Source: Hydromicrobium sp964517765
GTDB lineage: Bacteria > Actinomycetota > Humimicrobiia > Humimicrobiales > Humimicrobiaceae
Reading direction: 5' to 3'
Assembly: GCA_964517765.1 (NCBI GenBank)
Contig: CAZFEN010000004.1
Location: 1 to 64,000 of the forward strand
Length of the DNA stretch: 64,000 bases
Shown piece by piece: positions 42,829-52,730 of the stretch. The notes below the pieces were generated by a model. It did no database searches. It was not told where the DNA came from and worked only from the letters and a program-made list of their open reading frames with translations. The position numbers were made by a program, and so were the translations under genes. Every line of letters begins with the position of its first letter. Position 1 is the first letter of the stretch.

Positions 42829-45396
42829 TTAATTTAAAGGTTTCATTAATTTTTTTAGATTATAAATCTCATCTTCCCTGCTTGAGATCTTACCATCAAG
42901 TTTCATTTCAAAAAGTTTTGCGAGAACACTTCTGTATTTCTCGGATGGCCGGTAGCCCATATCCTTGAGTGTCTCGCCGCTTACCTCTAAATGCATCCCA
43001 AAAAGTTCGGCCAGGTATTTTTTGATATTCTTATAATATATACTGCCCCAGCTACAGGCAATAATCTGGAGTTCCGTAGGAACCTTTCTTACCATATGAT
43101 AAAGAACAGAATTTCTTTTAATGATATTCTTAAGATTTTTCCTGACCTCGTTCCATCTGTCAAATGACTCGAGTATAATATCCATATCTTTGTTTTTGAT
43201 CTTCATTTCAGAACACCATCTTTTGATCCCATCAGGTTTGATGCCCTGCAGCAAAACAATAAAAAGCAGTCTCCATTTTTTAACTTCTTTTCCATCTTTT
43301 TGATAAAGATCTTTTAATTTCTCATAATAATTCAAAATCTTTTTTACTCCTGCCATAAATTCTTCATCTACTTTTACCTTTATTCCTATTTTTTTCAGGG
43401 CACCCAGCTCGCCTAACCTCCTGATCGCTTCCGGAGAATTTTTTTCATTTAAAATAAATATCAGTTCATCTCTTATTCTAACGCCGTTCAATCTCGATAC
43501 TATATCCATATTGATGGTAGTTCTTGCCAGCTTTTCTGTCTGGCTGTCCATTTTAAATCCCAGTCTCTTCTCAAATCTTACTGCCCTGAAAATCCTTGTA
43601 GGATCTTCTATAAAACTCATTTTATGCAGAACCTTTATTTTCTTATTTCTTAAATCCTCCCGCCCTCCAAAGAAATCAAGAAGTTCCCCAAAGTTTTTTT
43701 TATTTAAAGAAACGGCCATAGTGTTTATGGTAAAATCTCTCCTGGAAAGATCCTGCCTTATATTTCCTGATTCTACAGTTGGAAGAGCAGCCGGACTTTC
43801 ATAATATTCTACTCTCGCTGTGGCAATGTCTATATGCTGATCATCGGTGAGTACAAGAACCGAAGTTCCAAATCTCTGGTGAGATTCGAGCCTGCAGTCA
43901 AGTCTTGCAGATAGTTCCCTGCCAAATCTTATACCATCACCCTCTACCACAATATCGATGTCAAAGTTAGGTATTTTTAGCAGGGTATCTCTTACTATCC
44001 CCCCCACAAGATATGTATTATATTTTAAGACTCTTGCAATGCCGGAAATTACTTTTAATATTTTCCTGACTCTGGCAGGAAAAAAATCCCATAAATCTTC
44101 GTAACTGCGGCCATATAAAAATCTCAATATATCTTTTCTTGTGACTATCCCTATGATTTTTTTCTTATCTGTAATCGGTATTCTTCCAATCCCGTTTTCT
44201 ATCATCAGATTTTGTATTTCACCGATACTGGTATTGGGACCTGCTTTGATAATACCGCGGGATTTAAAACCTTTAACCGGGGCATGCGATAGGCCGTGCC
44301 CTATGGCCTTATCTATGTCTTTCCTGGTTATTATACCTACCAGATCACTATTTTTATCCACAATCGGTATTCCCGAATGACCATATTTTTTTAAAATCTC
44401 ATTAACACGGGATATATTTAGATTCTCTTTTACTACCTGTACAGGGTAAGACATGACATCCTTCGCCAGTACCGGTTTCTTGATATTTTTCTTAAGGGAA
44501 CTTACGATTCTGCTTTCTATTTCCTCGAAACTCATATCTGTAATAACCGCCGAAGCTGCCTGCGGATGACCCCCGCCTCCGATAACTTTAAGGATCTTGG
44601 AAACGTCTACATCTTTGTCATCACTTCTTGCGACCAGATAAATTTTCTCTTTCATTTTGGCCCAGCATATTACCACGCTTACATCTTCGATCTGGGATAA
44701 CTTTCTTGTCAATACCGATAATCCTTCGATAAAACACGGTATTTCAGCCTGTGAGATTAAAATCTCTATTTCATTTATCTTTATTTTTTTATAGTTCATT
44801 ATCAGTTTCTCCAGAAGTCTGTGCTGGTCCTCCGATAGGGAAAGATTTAAAAATTTCAATACGACAAATAGATCGGATTCTTTTTTCATGAGAAAAGAAG
44901 CTGCTTCCAGATCCTCGGGAGTGGTACCCGGATAGGTGAATGATCCGGTATCTTCATAAATGCCAAGAGTAAACAGAGTAGCTTCAAGGGGGGAAATAGA
45001 AATTTTTTTATTTTTTATTATATCCACCAGTATGGTTGTAGTAGCTCCGACTTCCCTGTAATATGCATGAGTCGATTTCAGATCCTGACGCGATCTTTGA
45101 TGGTGATCATAGATTATGATTTCTACATTTTCATTATCCAGCGCTTTTCTTGCCGGACCAAGTCTCGAAGCATATCTTGTATCAATAATGATTACTCTTG
45201 TTACCATCGAAAAATCAATTCCTTTAGGGTCGATAAGCGGCGGGAGCTCGTCCTCATATAATGTAATAAATTTCCTTACGTTTTGATTTATGGCTGTAGG
45301 TAATACAATTTGAGCCTGAGGATATATTTTCCTGGCTGCTATCATCCCTGCAAAGGAATCGAAGTCGGAACTTAAATGGGTCACTATTATTTCCAT
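42829..45396 (-). CDS. DHH-CBS-tRNA nucleotidyltransferase (poly(A) polymerase superfamily)
   Basis: 855 residues. A DHH/DHHA1 phosphoesterase half (THLSSDFDSFAGMIAA, IIYDHHQ, ATTTILVDII, and IGGGGHPQAASAV at about 280), two CBS domains (about 310-425), then the class II CCA-type nucleotidyltransferase (YLVGGIVRDTLLKIPNFDIDIVVEGD, DLSRRDFTINTMA, RIFRAVRFEKRLGF). Aquifex and some other bacteria use this fusion as a tRNA A-adding enzyme with a separate CC-adding partner. It matures or repairs the CCA end; the added base is not clear. Ends beside the aldo/keto reductase group. Confidence 0.92.
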   Translation of the reverse strand: MEIIVTHLSSDFDSFAGMIAARKIYPQAQIVLPTAINQNVRKFITLYEDELPPLIDPKGIDFSMVTRVIIIDTRYASRLGPARKALDNENVEIIIYDHHQRSRQDLKSTHAYYREVGATTTILVDIIKNKKISISPLEATLFTLGIYEDTGSFTYPGTTPEDLEAASFLMKKESDLFVVLKFLNLSLSEDQHRLLEKLIMNYKKIKINEIEILISQAEIPCFIEGLSVLTRKLSQIEDVSVVICWAKMKEKIYLVARSDDKDVDVSKILKVIGGGGHPQAASAVITDMSFEEIESRIVSSLKKNIKKPVLAKDVMSYPVQVVKENLNISRVNEILKKYGHSGIPIVDKNSDLVGIITRKDIDKAIGHGLSHAPVKGFKSRGIIKAGPNTSIGEIQNLMIENGIGRIPITDKKKIIGIVTRKDILRFLYGRSYEDLWDFFPARVRKILKVISGIARVLKYNTYLVGGIVRDTLLKIPNFDIDIVVEGDGIRFGRELSARLDCRLESHQRFGTSVLVLTDDQHIDIATARVEYYESPAALPTVESGNIRQDLSRRDFTINTMAVSLNKKNFGELLDFFGGREDLRNKKIKVLHKMSFIEDPTRIFRAVRFEKRLGFKMDSQTEKLARTTINMDIVSRLNGVRIRDELIFILNEKNSPEAIRRLGELGALKKIGIKVKVDEEFMAGVKKILNYYEKLKDLYQKDGKEVKKWRLLFIVLLQGIKPDGIKRWCSEMKIKNKDMDIILESFDRWNEVRKNLKNIIKRNSVLYHMVRKVPTELQIIACSWGSIYYKNIKKYLAELFGMHLEVSGETLKDMGYRPSEKYRSVLAKLFEMKLDGKISSREDEIYNLKKLMKPLN

Positions 45397-45422
45397 TGAT
45401 GTTAGGGTATATATGCCCCTGG

Positions 45423-45956
45423 TTATTCTATGTATTTATCATAGCAGATTATTTCAGAAAGTGGTTTTCTCTCCCTGTTTCTGCCTTCCATAGCCGGATA
45501 ACCCAGCGGAGTCAGAGCCACCACTCTTACACTCTCCGGAACATCAAGGAGGTCCTTTACAAGTTTTTCCCTGAACGCTCCGATCCAGCAGGTACCAAGC
45601 CCTTTTTCTGCTGCTGCCAGCATCAAATGCTCCAGAGCGATGCCGAGATCTATTGGATAACTATTCATATACCCTCCCATTACGCCATAAGCGTCATCCT
45701 CTCTGGCACAGGCTACAATAAGTATCGGGGCTTCTTCTAAAAAAGTTTGATTATTACATGCAATGGAAAGGTCCCTTATTTTTTTCTTATCTTTTACCAC
45801 AATTAGTTTCCACGGTTGAAGGTTCTTGGCTGATGGTGCTTTTCTGAAAGCTTGCAGAACATAATTCAATTTTTCCTCTTCAACTTCCCTCGGTTTGTAA
45901 GACCTTATGCTCCTTCTTGTTTCTACAAGATCCATAAAGCTGCTGAATTGCTTCAC
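45423..45956 (-). CDS. Nitroreductase-family FMN oxidoreductase
   Basis: 177 residues. MDLVETRRSIRSYKPREVEEEKL, APSAKNLQPWKLIVV and AAAEKGLGTCWIGAFREKLVKDLLDVPE-type blocks bind FMN, and LTPLGYPAME ends the family core. NAD(P)H-dependent; typically acts on nitro compounds, quinones or flavins, but the natural substrate is unknown. Lies 26 bases downstream of the nucleotidyltransferase start on the same strand. Confidence 0.93.
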   Translation of the reverse strand: MKQFSSFMDLVETRRSIRSYKPREVEEEKLNYVLQAFRKAPSAKNLQPWKLIVVKDKKKIRDLSIACNNQTFLEEAPILIVACAREDDAYGVMGGYMNSYPIDLGIALEHLMLAAAEKGLGTCWIGAFREKLVKDLLDVPESVRVVALTPLGYPAMEGRNRERKPLSEIICYDKYIE

Positions 45957-46090
45957 CGCTCATTACCCCCTTCTTTTATACTCGAACTAAAAAATATTTC
46001 AAGTGGCATTTATGACTTAATACTAAATTTTAATATTTAAGTAGAAACTACTTTATATTAACACTATGATTTTTCTAAGTAAAATTATTT

Positions 46091-47074
46091 TTACCACGAG
46101 TCATGGACATATTTTTTTATGTATCCCTGATAAATCTCTTCTACACCTTTCATTTGATCATTGGTAAGCGGTGGGAGATCCGAAGCTTTAATATTATCTT
46201 CGATCTGAGACACTCTGCTTACCCCGGGGATGACACAGCTTACTTTATCATTCATAAGAATCCAGCGGAGGGCGTATCTGGCAAGTTTTTCTTCGGGGAA
46301 TATCTTTTTAAGTTCTTCCACTGCCTCGAGACCTACTTCATAGGGAACTCCCGAAAATGTCTCTCCTTTATCAAAAGCCTGCCCCTCGCGGTTGAAGTAT
46401 CTGTGATCCCCCTTTGAAAACACTGTGTCCCTGTCAAATTTTCCTGTCAGCATACCACTTGCCAGTGGGACCCTTGCTATAATCCCAACATTTTTAATTT
46501 TTGCCTGGTCAAAGAATTTTTCGGCAGGTTTATGTCTGAACATGTTATATATGATCTGGACAGTGGCCATATTGGGATATTCGATTGCTTTTAATGCTTC
46601 TTCTACTTTTTCGACACTGACCCCATAATTTAAAATCTTACCCTTTTCTACCAGTTCGTCCAGAATACCAAAGACTTCCGGTCTATAATAGACTTCTGTA
46701 GTTGGACAGTGAAGCTGGACAAGATCTATTGCTTCAAGGTCCATATTCCTTAAACTATCGTCTATGAACTTTATTATATTTTCTTTGTTGTAACCTTCAG
46801 TTGTATGGGGAACCAGTCTTCTTCCGGCTTTTGTAGCTACATAAATTCTCTCTCTTGCCGTTTTTAAAAATTTTCCTATGGCTTCTTCGCTCTGACCTTC
46901 ATTATATACATCCGCAGTATCAATAAAATTTACTCCTTTTTCCACCGCCTCGTTTAGAATTTCTCTGGCAGTATCAAAATTAAATCTCTCTCCCCACTTT
47001 CCGCCAAGCTGCCAGGTGCCCAGCGAAATTTCAGAAACCCTGAAACCTGTTTTTCCCAATATTCTATATTTCAT
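46091..47074 (-). CDS. Aldo/keto reductase
   Basis: 327 residues. ILGKTGFRVSEISLGTWQLGG, GVNFIDTADVYNEGQSEEAIG (catalytic Asp and Tyr), VATKAGRR (catalytic Lys), LDLVQLHCPTT and FARYALRWILMNDKVSCVIPGVS-type cofactor residues. NADPH-dependent and soluble, of the large bacterial oxidoreductase group, substrate not predictable. No cysteine-rich or extra domain. Transcribed away from the exported protein at 47277. Confidence 0.93.
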   Translation of the reverse strand: MKYRILGKTGFRVSEISLGTWQLGGKWGERFNFDTAREILNEAVEKGVNFIDTADVYNEGQSEEAIGKFLKTARERIYVATKAGRRLVPHTTEGYNKENIIKFIDDSLRNMDLEAIDLVQLHCPTTEVYYRPEVFGILDELVEKGKILNYGVSVEKVEEALKAIEYPNMATVQIIYNMFRHKPAEKFFDQAKIKNVGIIARVPLASGMLTGKFDRDTVFSKGDHRYFNREGQAFDKGETFSGVPYEVGLEAVEELKKIFPEEKLARYALRWILMNDKVSCVIPGVSRVSQIEDNIKASDLPPLTNDQMKGVEEIYQGYIKKYVHDSW

Positions 47075-47276
47075 AACTGACCTTCCTTAATCCTGACCGG
47101 TTTAATTATTTGAAATAACTTAATAGATAAAGACTTACATTTATTGTAACAATAAATCAACCTATTGCAAATTGAGAAACATTAAAATATCAATCCGATA
47201 AATTTCTAAAAATCGTAGATTTTAAAGCTTTTTTGTTATAAAATAAAACGAAATTGTTAGTTATTTTAATAACAAT

Positions 47277-48911
47277 ATGAATATAAAGAAAAAAATCTTT
47301 ATATATTTGTTAGTATTTGTTTTTTCTTTTACTTTACTGATCCCTGTCAATCTAATTTTCGCTTCCGATAGCTTCACAGATGATATATTGTTAGTGGCAA
47401 AGGAATCAGAAGAAACTGAAGTTTTTGATACAGAGCGCCTGATAACTTTTAGAGATTGCCCTTTTGATTTTCCGATTTATATCAAAGATAACTTTACCAG
47501 AATAGAGATCCAGCATTATGATGAACACGGGAAAGTGTCCAAATTCGGAGGGTGGAAGTCCTGGCTTGAAGTTAACGGAGCCAGGATATATGAATGGAGA
47601 AGTTTCACCAAAGGTGAGGGATCGAAATGGTATGATTATGTAGACCAGACATATTATGGTGATTATCCACCTACCGATTATACAGATATTACCGACTATA
47701 TAAATCCGGGAGATAATACAATAACGTTCTATCATTATAATGAAGGCGCTGGTTCTGGTATAACTGTGAAAGTTTATTATAGCGGCACCGGGGAGAGCTC
47801 CGGTACCGGAGAAGAAGAAACCTACCAGGAGGAAACACCAGCAGGAGAAACTACTGATGATTATGCAACAGATGAAACTTCTCAGCAGGAAGACCTATCA
47901 ACTCTGCTTCAACAAGAGCAGGAAACATCCACTCAACAGGATACACCACTCATCACAGAAGAAGTAAATAAGGACAAACTAATTTTCAACTTTAAAAAAG
48001 CATTTATAAATCCGGATAATCCTAATTATGTTCTTGGTAGAGGAATACCTGGCCTCACGGAAGAGGATTTAAAATCATACCAGGGAACAATACTATATAA
48101 AAAGCTGTTAGGACCAGGAGATTACATTACTGCTGCAAATAGCTGGGAAGATATTGCAAGACTTGCAGTAATTGAATCAAAAGTTCACTACAATTATGCT
48201 CAAAATCTGGGTTATTTTAAATCAACATATAATATTCTTTCAGTCTTTTATATAGTTCAATCCTTCAGAGAATCACTCCAGGATATTCCCAAACAATTCA
48301 ATACCTTAAAATCTGTTGGTTCTGCTAAAGATCTTATAAAGCACAAAGATACAATAATCGGTCTATCATCTAATCTGACCGGAATCTATGATACAGTTAT
48401 GAATATAGATAGAGAGGGAGCGGCTGATCTTGGCTTTCCCGAGCTGGATGCAAAGGTAATGTTTGTAATCGGTGCAGTTACATCAGGCGGCTGGAGTGTT
48501 CTTGGTGATATTTCGAAAGGACTTTTTATTGAAAATGCCAAATTCTCCATAAACTATGAAATGGAAAAAGCAATACTAAATTCATCCCTGGCATATCATG
48601 CACAGAAAGCACATGAGCTTGCAATCGATGAAAATATAAGCGCAGAGGAAATAGATGAATTCTTTTTCCATGTAAGAAGAGTTGTTGTTCTGAAGCAACT
48701 TGATACATTGCTTAATATAGGAGATTCTATCTCAATATGGCAGGAAAATAGAGATCTCACGACAAGAGCTCTTAATTTTTTCAAAATAATTGATGCAGAA
48801 GCTGCACTGGAAGCAGATCTACAACTCTATGACGAAATACTATCCAATTATAAAGGAGCAGAGAGTTTTTTATGGTCGATAATATCTGATTTAGGAATAG
48901 AATCCAAATAA
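47277..48911 (+). CDS. Unrecognised exported protein with Thr/Glu/Gln-rich linker
   Basis: 544 residues. A signal peptide (KKKIFIYLLVFVFSFTLL, end about residue 30) without a lipobox. Residues 55-170 contain a Tyr/Gly-rich beta segment (YDYVDQTYYGDYPPTDYTDI, NTITFYHYNEGAGSGITV); residues 172-235 are a low-complexity linker rich in Glu, Gln and Thr; residues 240-544 are mostly helical. No family was recognised. No clear SD; a GTTAT-TTTA-ATAAC dyad lies just before the ATG. Followed after 25 bases by a lipoprotein that may be its partner. Confidence 0.7.
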   Translation: MNIKKKIFIYLLVFVFSFTLLIPVNLIFASDSFTDDILLVAKESEETEVFDTERLITFRDCPFDFPIYIKDNFTRIEIQHYDEHGKVSKFGGWKSWLEVNGARIYEWRSFTKGEGSKWYDYVDQTYYGDYPPTDYTDITDYINPGDNTITFYHYNEGAGSGITVKVYYSGTGESSGTGEEETYQEETPAGETTDDYATDETSQQEDLSTLLQQEQETSTQQDTPLITEEVNKDKLIFNFKKAFINPDNPNYVLGRGIPGLTEEDLKSYQGTILYKKLLGPGDYITAANSWEDIARLAVIESKVHYNYAQNLGYFKSTYNILSVFYIVQSFRESLQDIPKQFNTLKSVGSAKDLIKHKDTIIGLSSNLTGIYDTVMNIDREGAADLGFPELDAKVMFVIGAVTSGGWSVLGDISKGLFIENAKFSINYEMEKAILNSSLAYHAQKAHELAIDENISAEEIDEFFFHVRRVVVLKQLDTLLNIGDSISIWQENRDLTTRALNFFKIIDAEAALEADLQLYDEILSNYKGAESFLWSIISDLGIESK

Positions 48912-48936
48912 TAATTTTAAGAATTTATACAAGAGA

Positions 48937-49488
48937 ATGAAGAACTATATTGAATTAAAAGAAAATAAAGTAAAGAAATTTCTATTTCTAATATTTTTCA
49001 TTGCTCTGATCCTATGTCTGATCAGCTTATTGTTTTGTGGTTGCAAATCTGAGGGAAAAGAGATAACCGGTGAGCAACTGGGCAATGCCATAAAGAAAAT
49101 AGATGAAGGAGTCAGTGTAAGCCGGGAAAGGGTAGAGGAATTTGATAAATTGGAGAATGAAAATTTTGAGGCGATTTCTCTAACTGATATTCTAAAGTTA
49201 GCCTCACTTGATTTCGAATATAATGCAGATGAACAGACTTATGAGGATTACTCCATGCTTACAGCAGATTTTATAGACGGAAGAAGAATAATGATAATCA
49301 GATTTTCCAATCCCGGAAAAGTAGAATCATTTTACCTGCAGCTCCAATCCAATTTGTGTGACCAGGAATATAATTTTGACCAGAGGCTTAAATATTCAGA
49401 TATATGTAATTCTTTTACAAGCACGAATGAATCTAAAAAAGCATATCTTTTGAAAAAACAAAATCATATCATAGCTCTCATCAAATAA
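48937..49488 (+). CDS. Unrecognised lipoprotein
   Basis: 183 residues. A long hydrophobic N-terminus (KFLFLIFFIALILCLISLLF) runs to GC37, a lipobox-like FCGC. The soluble part is Glu-rich early (DEGVSVSRERVEEFDKLENE) and ends in an alpha/beta region (DGRRIMIIRFSNPGKVESFY). No known domain. It is translated just after the 544-residue exported protein and may be part of the same surface complex. Confidence 0.65.
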   Translation: MKNYIELKENKVKKFLFLIFFIALILCLISLLFCGCKSEGKEITGEQLGNAIKKIDEGVSVSRERVEEFDKLENENFEAISLTDILKLASLDFEYNADEQTYEDYSMLTADFIDGRRIMIIRFSNPGKVESFYLQLQSNLCDQEYNFDQRLKYSDICNSFTSTNESKKAYLLKKQNHIIALIK

Positions 49489-49500
49489 TCCAGTTTCCAC

Positions 49501-50370
49501 TTAATTATTATATCTTGTTTTTTCTTTATATAACTCTAAAAGCCTTGAAGTAATATCACCTGGGACTCTCCCGGCTACCACAAAGCAGTCGATTTTTTTT
49601 ACCGGTACGATCCCGGCAACCGAACTGGTTTTGAATACTTCGTCAGCATTTATCATATCCCTGTAATGGACCTTCTTCTGTCTTACTAATATTCTATTTT
49701 CATTACATATATCTATAACCGTTTGTCTTGTTATCCCGGGTAAAATATTTTGAGTTAGCGGCGGTGTATAAACTATATTTCTTTTTACATAAAAAATATT
49801 GCTTGATGCTCCCTCCAGGACAAGGTGATCCTCTGTCAGAAATATAGCTTCCTGCGCTTCATTGTGATGGGCTTCATCTTTTGCAAAAATATTTTCAAAA
49901 TAGTTCAGAAGTTTATGGAAATAAAGAGGATTTCCCGGAGAAGGTCTTCTGATTGAAGAAGAGATAATTTTTATTCCCTCCGTGTAATCTTTTTCCGGAT
50001 ACTCATTAAGCGCATCTGCGATTATTATAAGGTTTGCCCTGAAGTTTCCCCTAAAATGCAGTTCTCCGTTGTGAATGCCTCTGGTTACGATTATTTTTAT
50101 GTAAGCATCCTTCCCGACAAGACCATTTTTAGCAATTGTTTTTTTTAAAGCTTCTTTTATATATTCCTTATCAAAAGCAGTATCATATTTTAAAATTTTC
50201 AGTGAATGGAACAGCCTGTCGAGATGAGAGTCCAGCATAAATACAGAACCTTTAAAACTTCTCAAAGTCTCGAAAAGTCCGTCACCATATAGAAATCCCC
50301 TATCCCTGACCGGTACTGCGGCTCTGCTTCCGGTAAGAAGTTTTCCATTGATAAAAATATGATTTAACAT
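49501..50370 (-). CDS. pabC: 4-amino-4-deoxychorismate lyase (class IV aminotransferase fold)
   Basis: 289 residues. PVRDRGFLYGDGLFETLR, the PLP lysine in PLYFHKLLNYFEN, EAIFLTEDHLVLEGASSNIFYVK and LPGITRQTVIDIC are class IV signatures; the family includes PabC and branched-chain/D-amino acid transaminases. The pab neighbours decide for PabC: it releases p-aminobenzoate from aminodeoxychorismate. Starts 24 bases after pabB. Confidence 0.88.
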   Translation of the reverse strand: MLNHIFINGKLLTGSRAAVPVRDRGFLYGDGLFETLRSFKGSVFMLDSHLDRLFHSLKILKYDTAFDKEYIKEALKKTIAKNGLVGKDAYIKIIVTRGIHNGELHFRGNFRANLIIIADALNEYPEKDYTEGIKIISSSIRRPSPGNPLYFHKLLNYFENIFAKDEAHHNEAQEAIFLTEDHLVLEGASSNIFYVKRNIVYTPPLTQNILPGITRQTVIDICNENRILVRQKKVHYRDMINADEVFKTSSVAGIVPVKKIDCFVVAGRVPGDITSRLLELYKEKTRYNN

Positions 50371-50393
50371 GACAAATTCCTTATATGGAAATC

Positions 50394-52037
50394 TTACAGT
50401 AACTTTTTTAAATTCTTTGCCCTGAAAAATTTCAAGGTTTCCTCGAGGGCAATTCCCTTGTCCAGGGTTTCCTTATATTCTTCTTCCGGTACCGAATCTT
50501 CTACGATACCACCGCCCACATTGTAATAAAACTTATTTCCTTTTATGATAAACGTTCTGATTACAATATTCAAATCCATGGTAGAATCGATTCCGATATA
50601 CCCGATCGAACCTGTATAGACATTCCTGGCGACCGGTTCCAGCTCATCTATTATCTCCATTGCCCTTATTTTCGGGGCACCTGTTATAGAACCACCGGGA
50701 AAAGCTGCCTTTATCATGTTGGAAACATCTACTCCTTTTTTTACTTTGCCGGTTACCGTTGATACGGAATGAAAAACTTTTGCAAATTTTTCAATTACTG
50801 CATGCTCGGAGACTATAACTGTTCCATAGTAGCAGAATTTTCCTATATCATTTCTTTCCAGATCCACGATCATATTCAATTCCGCCCTGTCCTTAATGCT
50901 ATTTTTTAGTTCCATCATATTCTTATCATCACCTGCCCTGTCTTTCCCTCTGGGCCTTGTTCCTTTTATCGGCCGGGTTTCTATAATATTTTTTTTCAGA
51001 AATAAAAATCTCTCCGGAGAAGAACTGCCAATACTGAAATCAGGAAACCGTAGGAAGGCAGAGAAAGGAGCAGCATTTTTCTCTCTTAATATGTAATATA
51101 GATCCATGGGATCCACCGGCAAATCCGCTTCGAATCTCTGGCTGAAATTCGCCTGATAAATGTCTCCGTTATGAATATATTTTTTGGTTTTAAGTACCCT
51201 TTTAATATAATTTCGCCTGGTAAGATTCGAACGTAGCCTGACATCTGAAATATTTTTCCTATAATATTTTTCTATTATGTTCTTTTTTATATCCGCCTTT
51301 TTTTTCAGATCGTCCAGGATAACTTCCACATCCAGATTGATTTTCCCCACAAGATCCATGTTCCCGATACCGGGAGAAATATAATCATCTTCCTGAAAAA
51401 CTGTCCCTGGAATATCTGCATTTTCATTCCTGTAATCTCCGTTCCTGCTGTCTTTTCCCTTTCTGCTTTTCTCCTTGCCCTCAAACACAGGAAAATTCCT
51501 GATATAATACCATCTGCCGTCCGTATGACCGTATGCAAGCAGCCGGTCATAGTAAGCAAGATAAAACAGGGGAAGATTGATATCATCCGCTGTATGACAG
51601 GGAAGTTTTTCGATATGGTTTTTCAGATCGTATGAGAAATAACCTGTAAAACCACCGAGGAAACGGGGAAGTTTCTCTTTGATCTTTTGAGTTGCTTTTA
51701 TAACTCTACTGTTATTTATAAATACCGCATCGATTTTTTTTAATTCACTTCCGGGAGGACTGTAAGTATGATCTTTTATGTTTTGTTTTAGAAAAGATAA
51801 TGGATGCATATAGGAGTAGTAACTCACCCTGCCGGCGAAACTCACGAATTCATTTTTATGACCATAGCTTTTTATAATGAGTTTTGGGTTCCAGGCGATA
51901 TAGGAAAAAAGGGAATATTTATTTGGTACCAGGCTGCTGTCAAGAAAACACAGATGACTTTTATCCTTCAATGCATAAGCGGCATCCTGGGGTAGAATCT
52001 TCAAATCAATGGCTGAAATTGTGGACAGGATTTTCAT
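50394..52037 (-). CDS. pabB: Aminodeoxychorismate synthase component I
   Basis: 547 residues. The chorismate-binding C-half has KYIHNGDIYQANFSQRFEAD, PERFLF, ETRPIKGTRPRG (the PIKGT lysine marks PabB; anthranilate synthase has PIAGT), DRAELNMIVDLERNDIGKFC, FPGGSITGAPKIRAMEIIDELE and YNVGGGIVEDS. The N-half (about 1-180) is the usual PabB/TrpE scaffold, and a hydrophilic insert lies near 190-240. It aminates chorismate with ammonia from the glutaminase. ATGA overlap with the upstream pabA. Confidence 0.93.
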   Translation of the reverse strand: MKILSTISAIDLKILPQDAAYALKDKSHLCFLDSSLVPNKYSLFSYIAWNPKLIIKSYGHKNEFVSFAGRVSYYSYMHPLSFLKQNIKDHTYSPPGSELKKIDAVFINNSRVIKATQKIKEKLPRFLGGFTGYFSYDLKNHIEKLPCHTADDINLPLFYLAYYDRLLAYGHTDGRWYYIRNFPVFEGKEKSRKGKDSRNGDYRNENADIPGTVFQEDDYISPGIGNMDLVGKINLDVEVILDDLKKKADIKKNIIEKYYRKNISDVRLRSNLTRRNYIKRVLKTKKYIHNGDIYQANFSQRFEADLPVDPMDLYYILREKNAAPFSAFLRFPDFSIGSSSPERFLFLKKNIIETRPIKGTRPRGKDRAGDDKNMMELKNSIKDRAELNMIVDLERNDIGKFCYYGTVIVSEHAVIEKFAKVFHSVSTVTGKVKKGVDVSNMIKAAFPGGSITGAPKIRAMEIIDELEPVARNVYTGSIGYIGIDSTMDLNIVIRTFIIKGNKFYYNVGGGIVEDSVPEEEYKETLDKGIALEETLKFFRAKNLKKLL

Positions 52038-52627
52038 AAATATATGAAATTTTTAAGTATTTCTAATCCGACCGGGGTCAGAAACGATTCCGGATGAAAT
52101 TGTATTCCTTCAAGCTTGTGATCTTTATGTCTTACTCCCATTACGATCCCGTCTTCGGTACAAGCGGTGACTTCCAGACAGTCGGGGATGGTATCTTTTT
52201 TCAAGATCAAAGAATGATACCTTGCGGCTTCGAATGGATTTTTAATACCGGCAAATATACTTTTTCCATCATGATAGATAAAAGATGTCTTTCCGTGAAC
52301 AACGGTCCCCGAATTGATCACTTCCGCACCAAATACTTCTCCAATGCACTGATGCCCAAGGCAAACACCGAGTATGGGTATTTTTTTATAAAAATATTTG
52401 ATCATATCTTTTGATATGCCTGCATCAATGGGCCTTCCGGGACCAGGAGAGATAACTATTCTCGAAGGTGCCATTTTTTCAATTTCATCCAGTGTTATTT
52501 TATCATTCCTGCTGACCTTTATATTCTCACCTAAAATCCCGAGACACTGAACAAGATTAAAAGTAAAGGAGTCATAATTATCTATCATAAGCAGGTCTAT
52601 TTTTTTTATTTTGACAGTTGTATTCAT
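52034..52627 (-). CDS. pabA: Aminodeoxychorismate/anthranilate synthase glutaminase
   Basis: 197 residues from ATG 52627: LLMIDNYDSFTFNLVQCLGIL, ISPGPGRP, ILGVCLGHQCIGEVFGAEV with the catalytic Cys, and EGIQFHPES with the His/Glu. An upstream in-frame extension exists but is contradicted by the promoter and by the divergent ABC gene. A canonical promoter ends 7 bases before this ATG, so the mRNA may be leaderless. Supplies ammonia to PabB; such glutaminases can also serve TrpE. Confidence 0.9.
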   Translation of the reverse strand: MNTTVKIKKIDLLMIDNYDSFTFNLVQCLGILGENIKVSRNDKITLDEIEKMAPSRIVISPGPGRPIDAGISKDMIKYFYKKIPILGVCLGHQCIGEVFGAEVINSGTVVHGKTSFIYHDGKSIFAGIKNPFEAARYHSLILKKDTIPDCLEVTACTEDGIVMGVRHKDHKLEGIQFHPESFLTPVGLEILKNFIYL

Positions 52628-52634
52628 AAAAGAG

Positions 52635-52663
52635 ATTATATTAGAAGCCGGATAAAATCTCAA
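52635..52663 (-). promoter_or_regulatory. Promoter of pabABC (leaderless)
   Basis: TTGAGA (52658-52663), exact 17-base spacer, consensus TATAAT (52635-52640). Only 7 bases separate the -10 from the pabA ATG at 52627, so transcription would begin at or next to the start codon, and no SD is present. Confidence 0.7.
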
Positions 52664-52730
52664 AAAAAATATTTTTATATCCCAGCTCAGGCTCTTCAAT
52701 TGATAAATTGACAGTTTAAAGGTAAAATCC

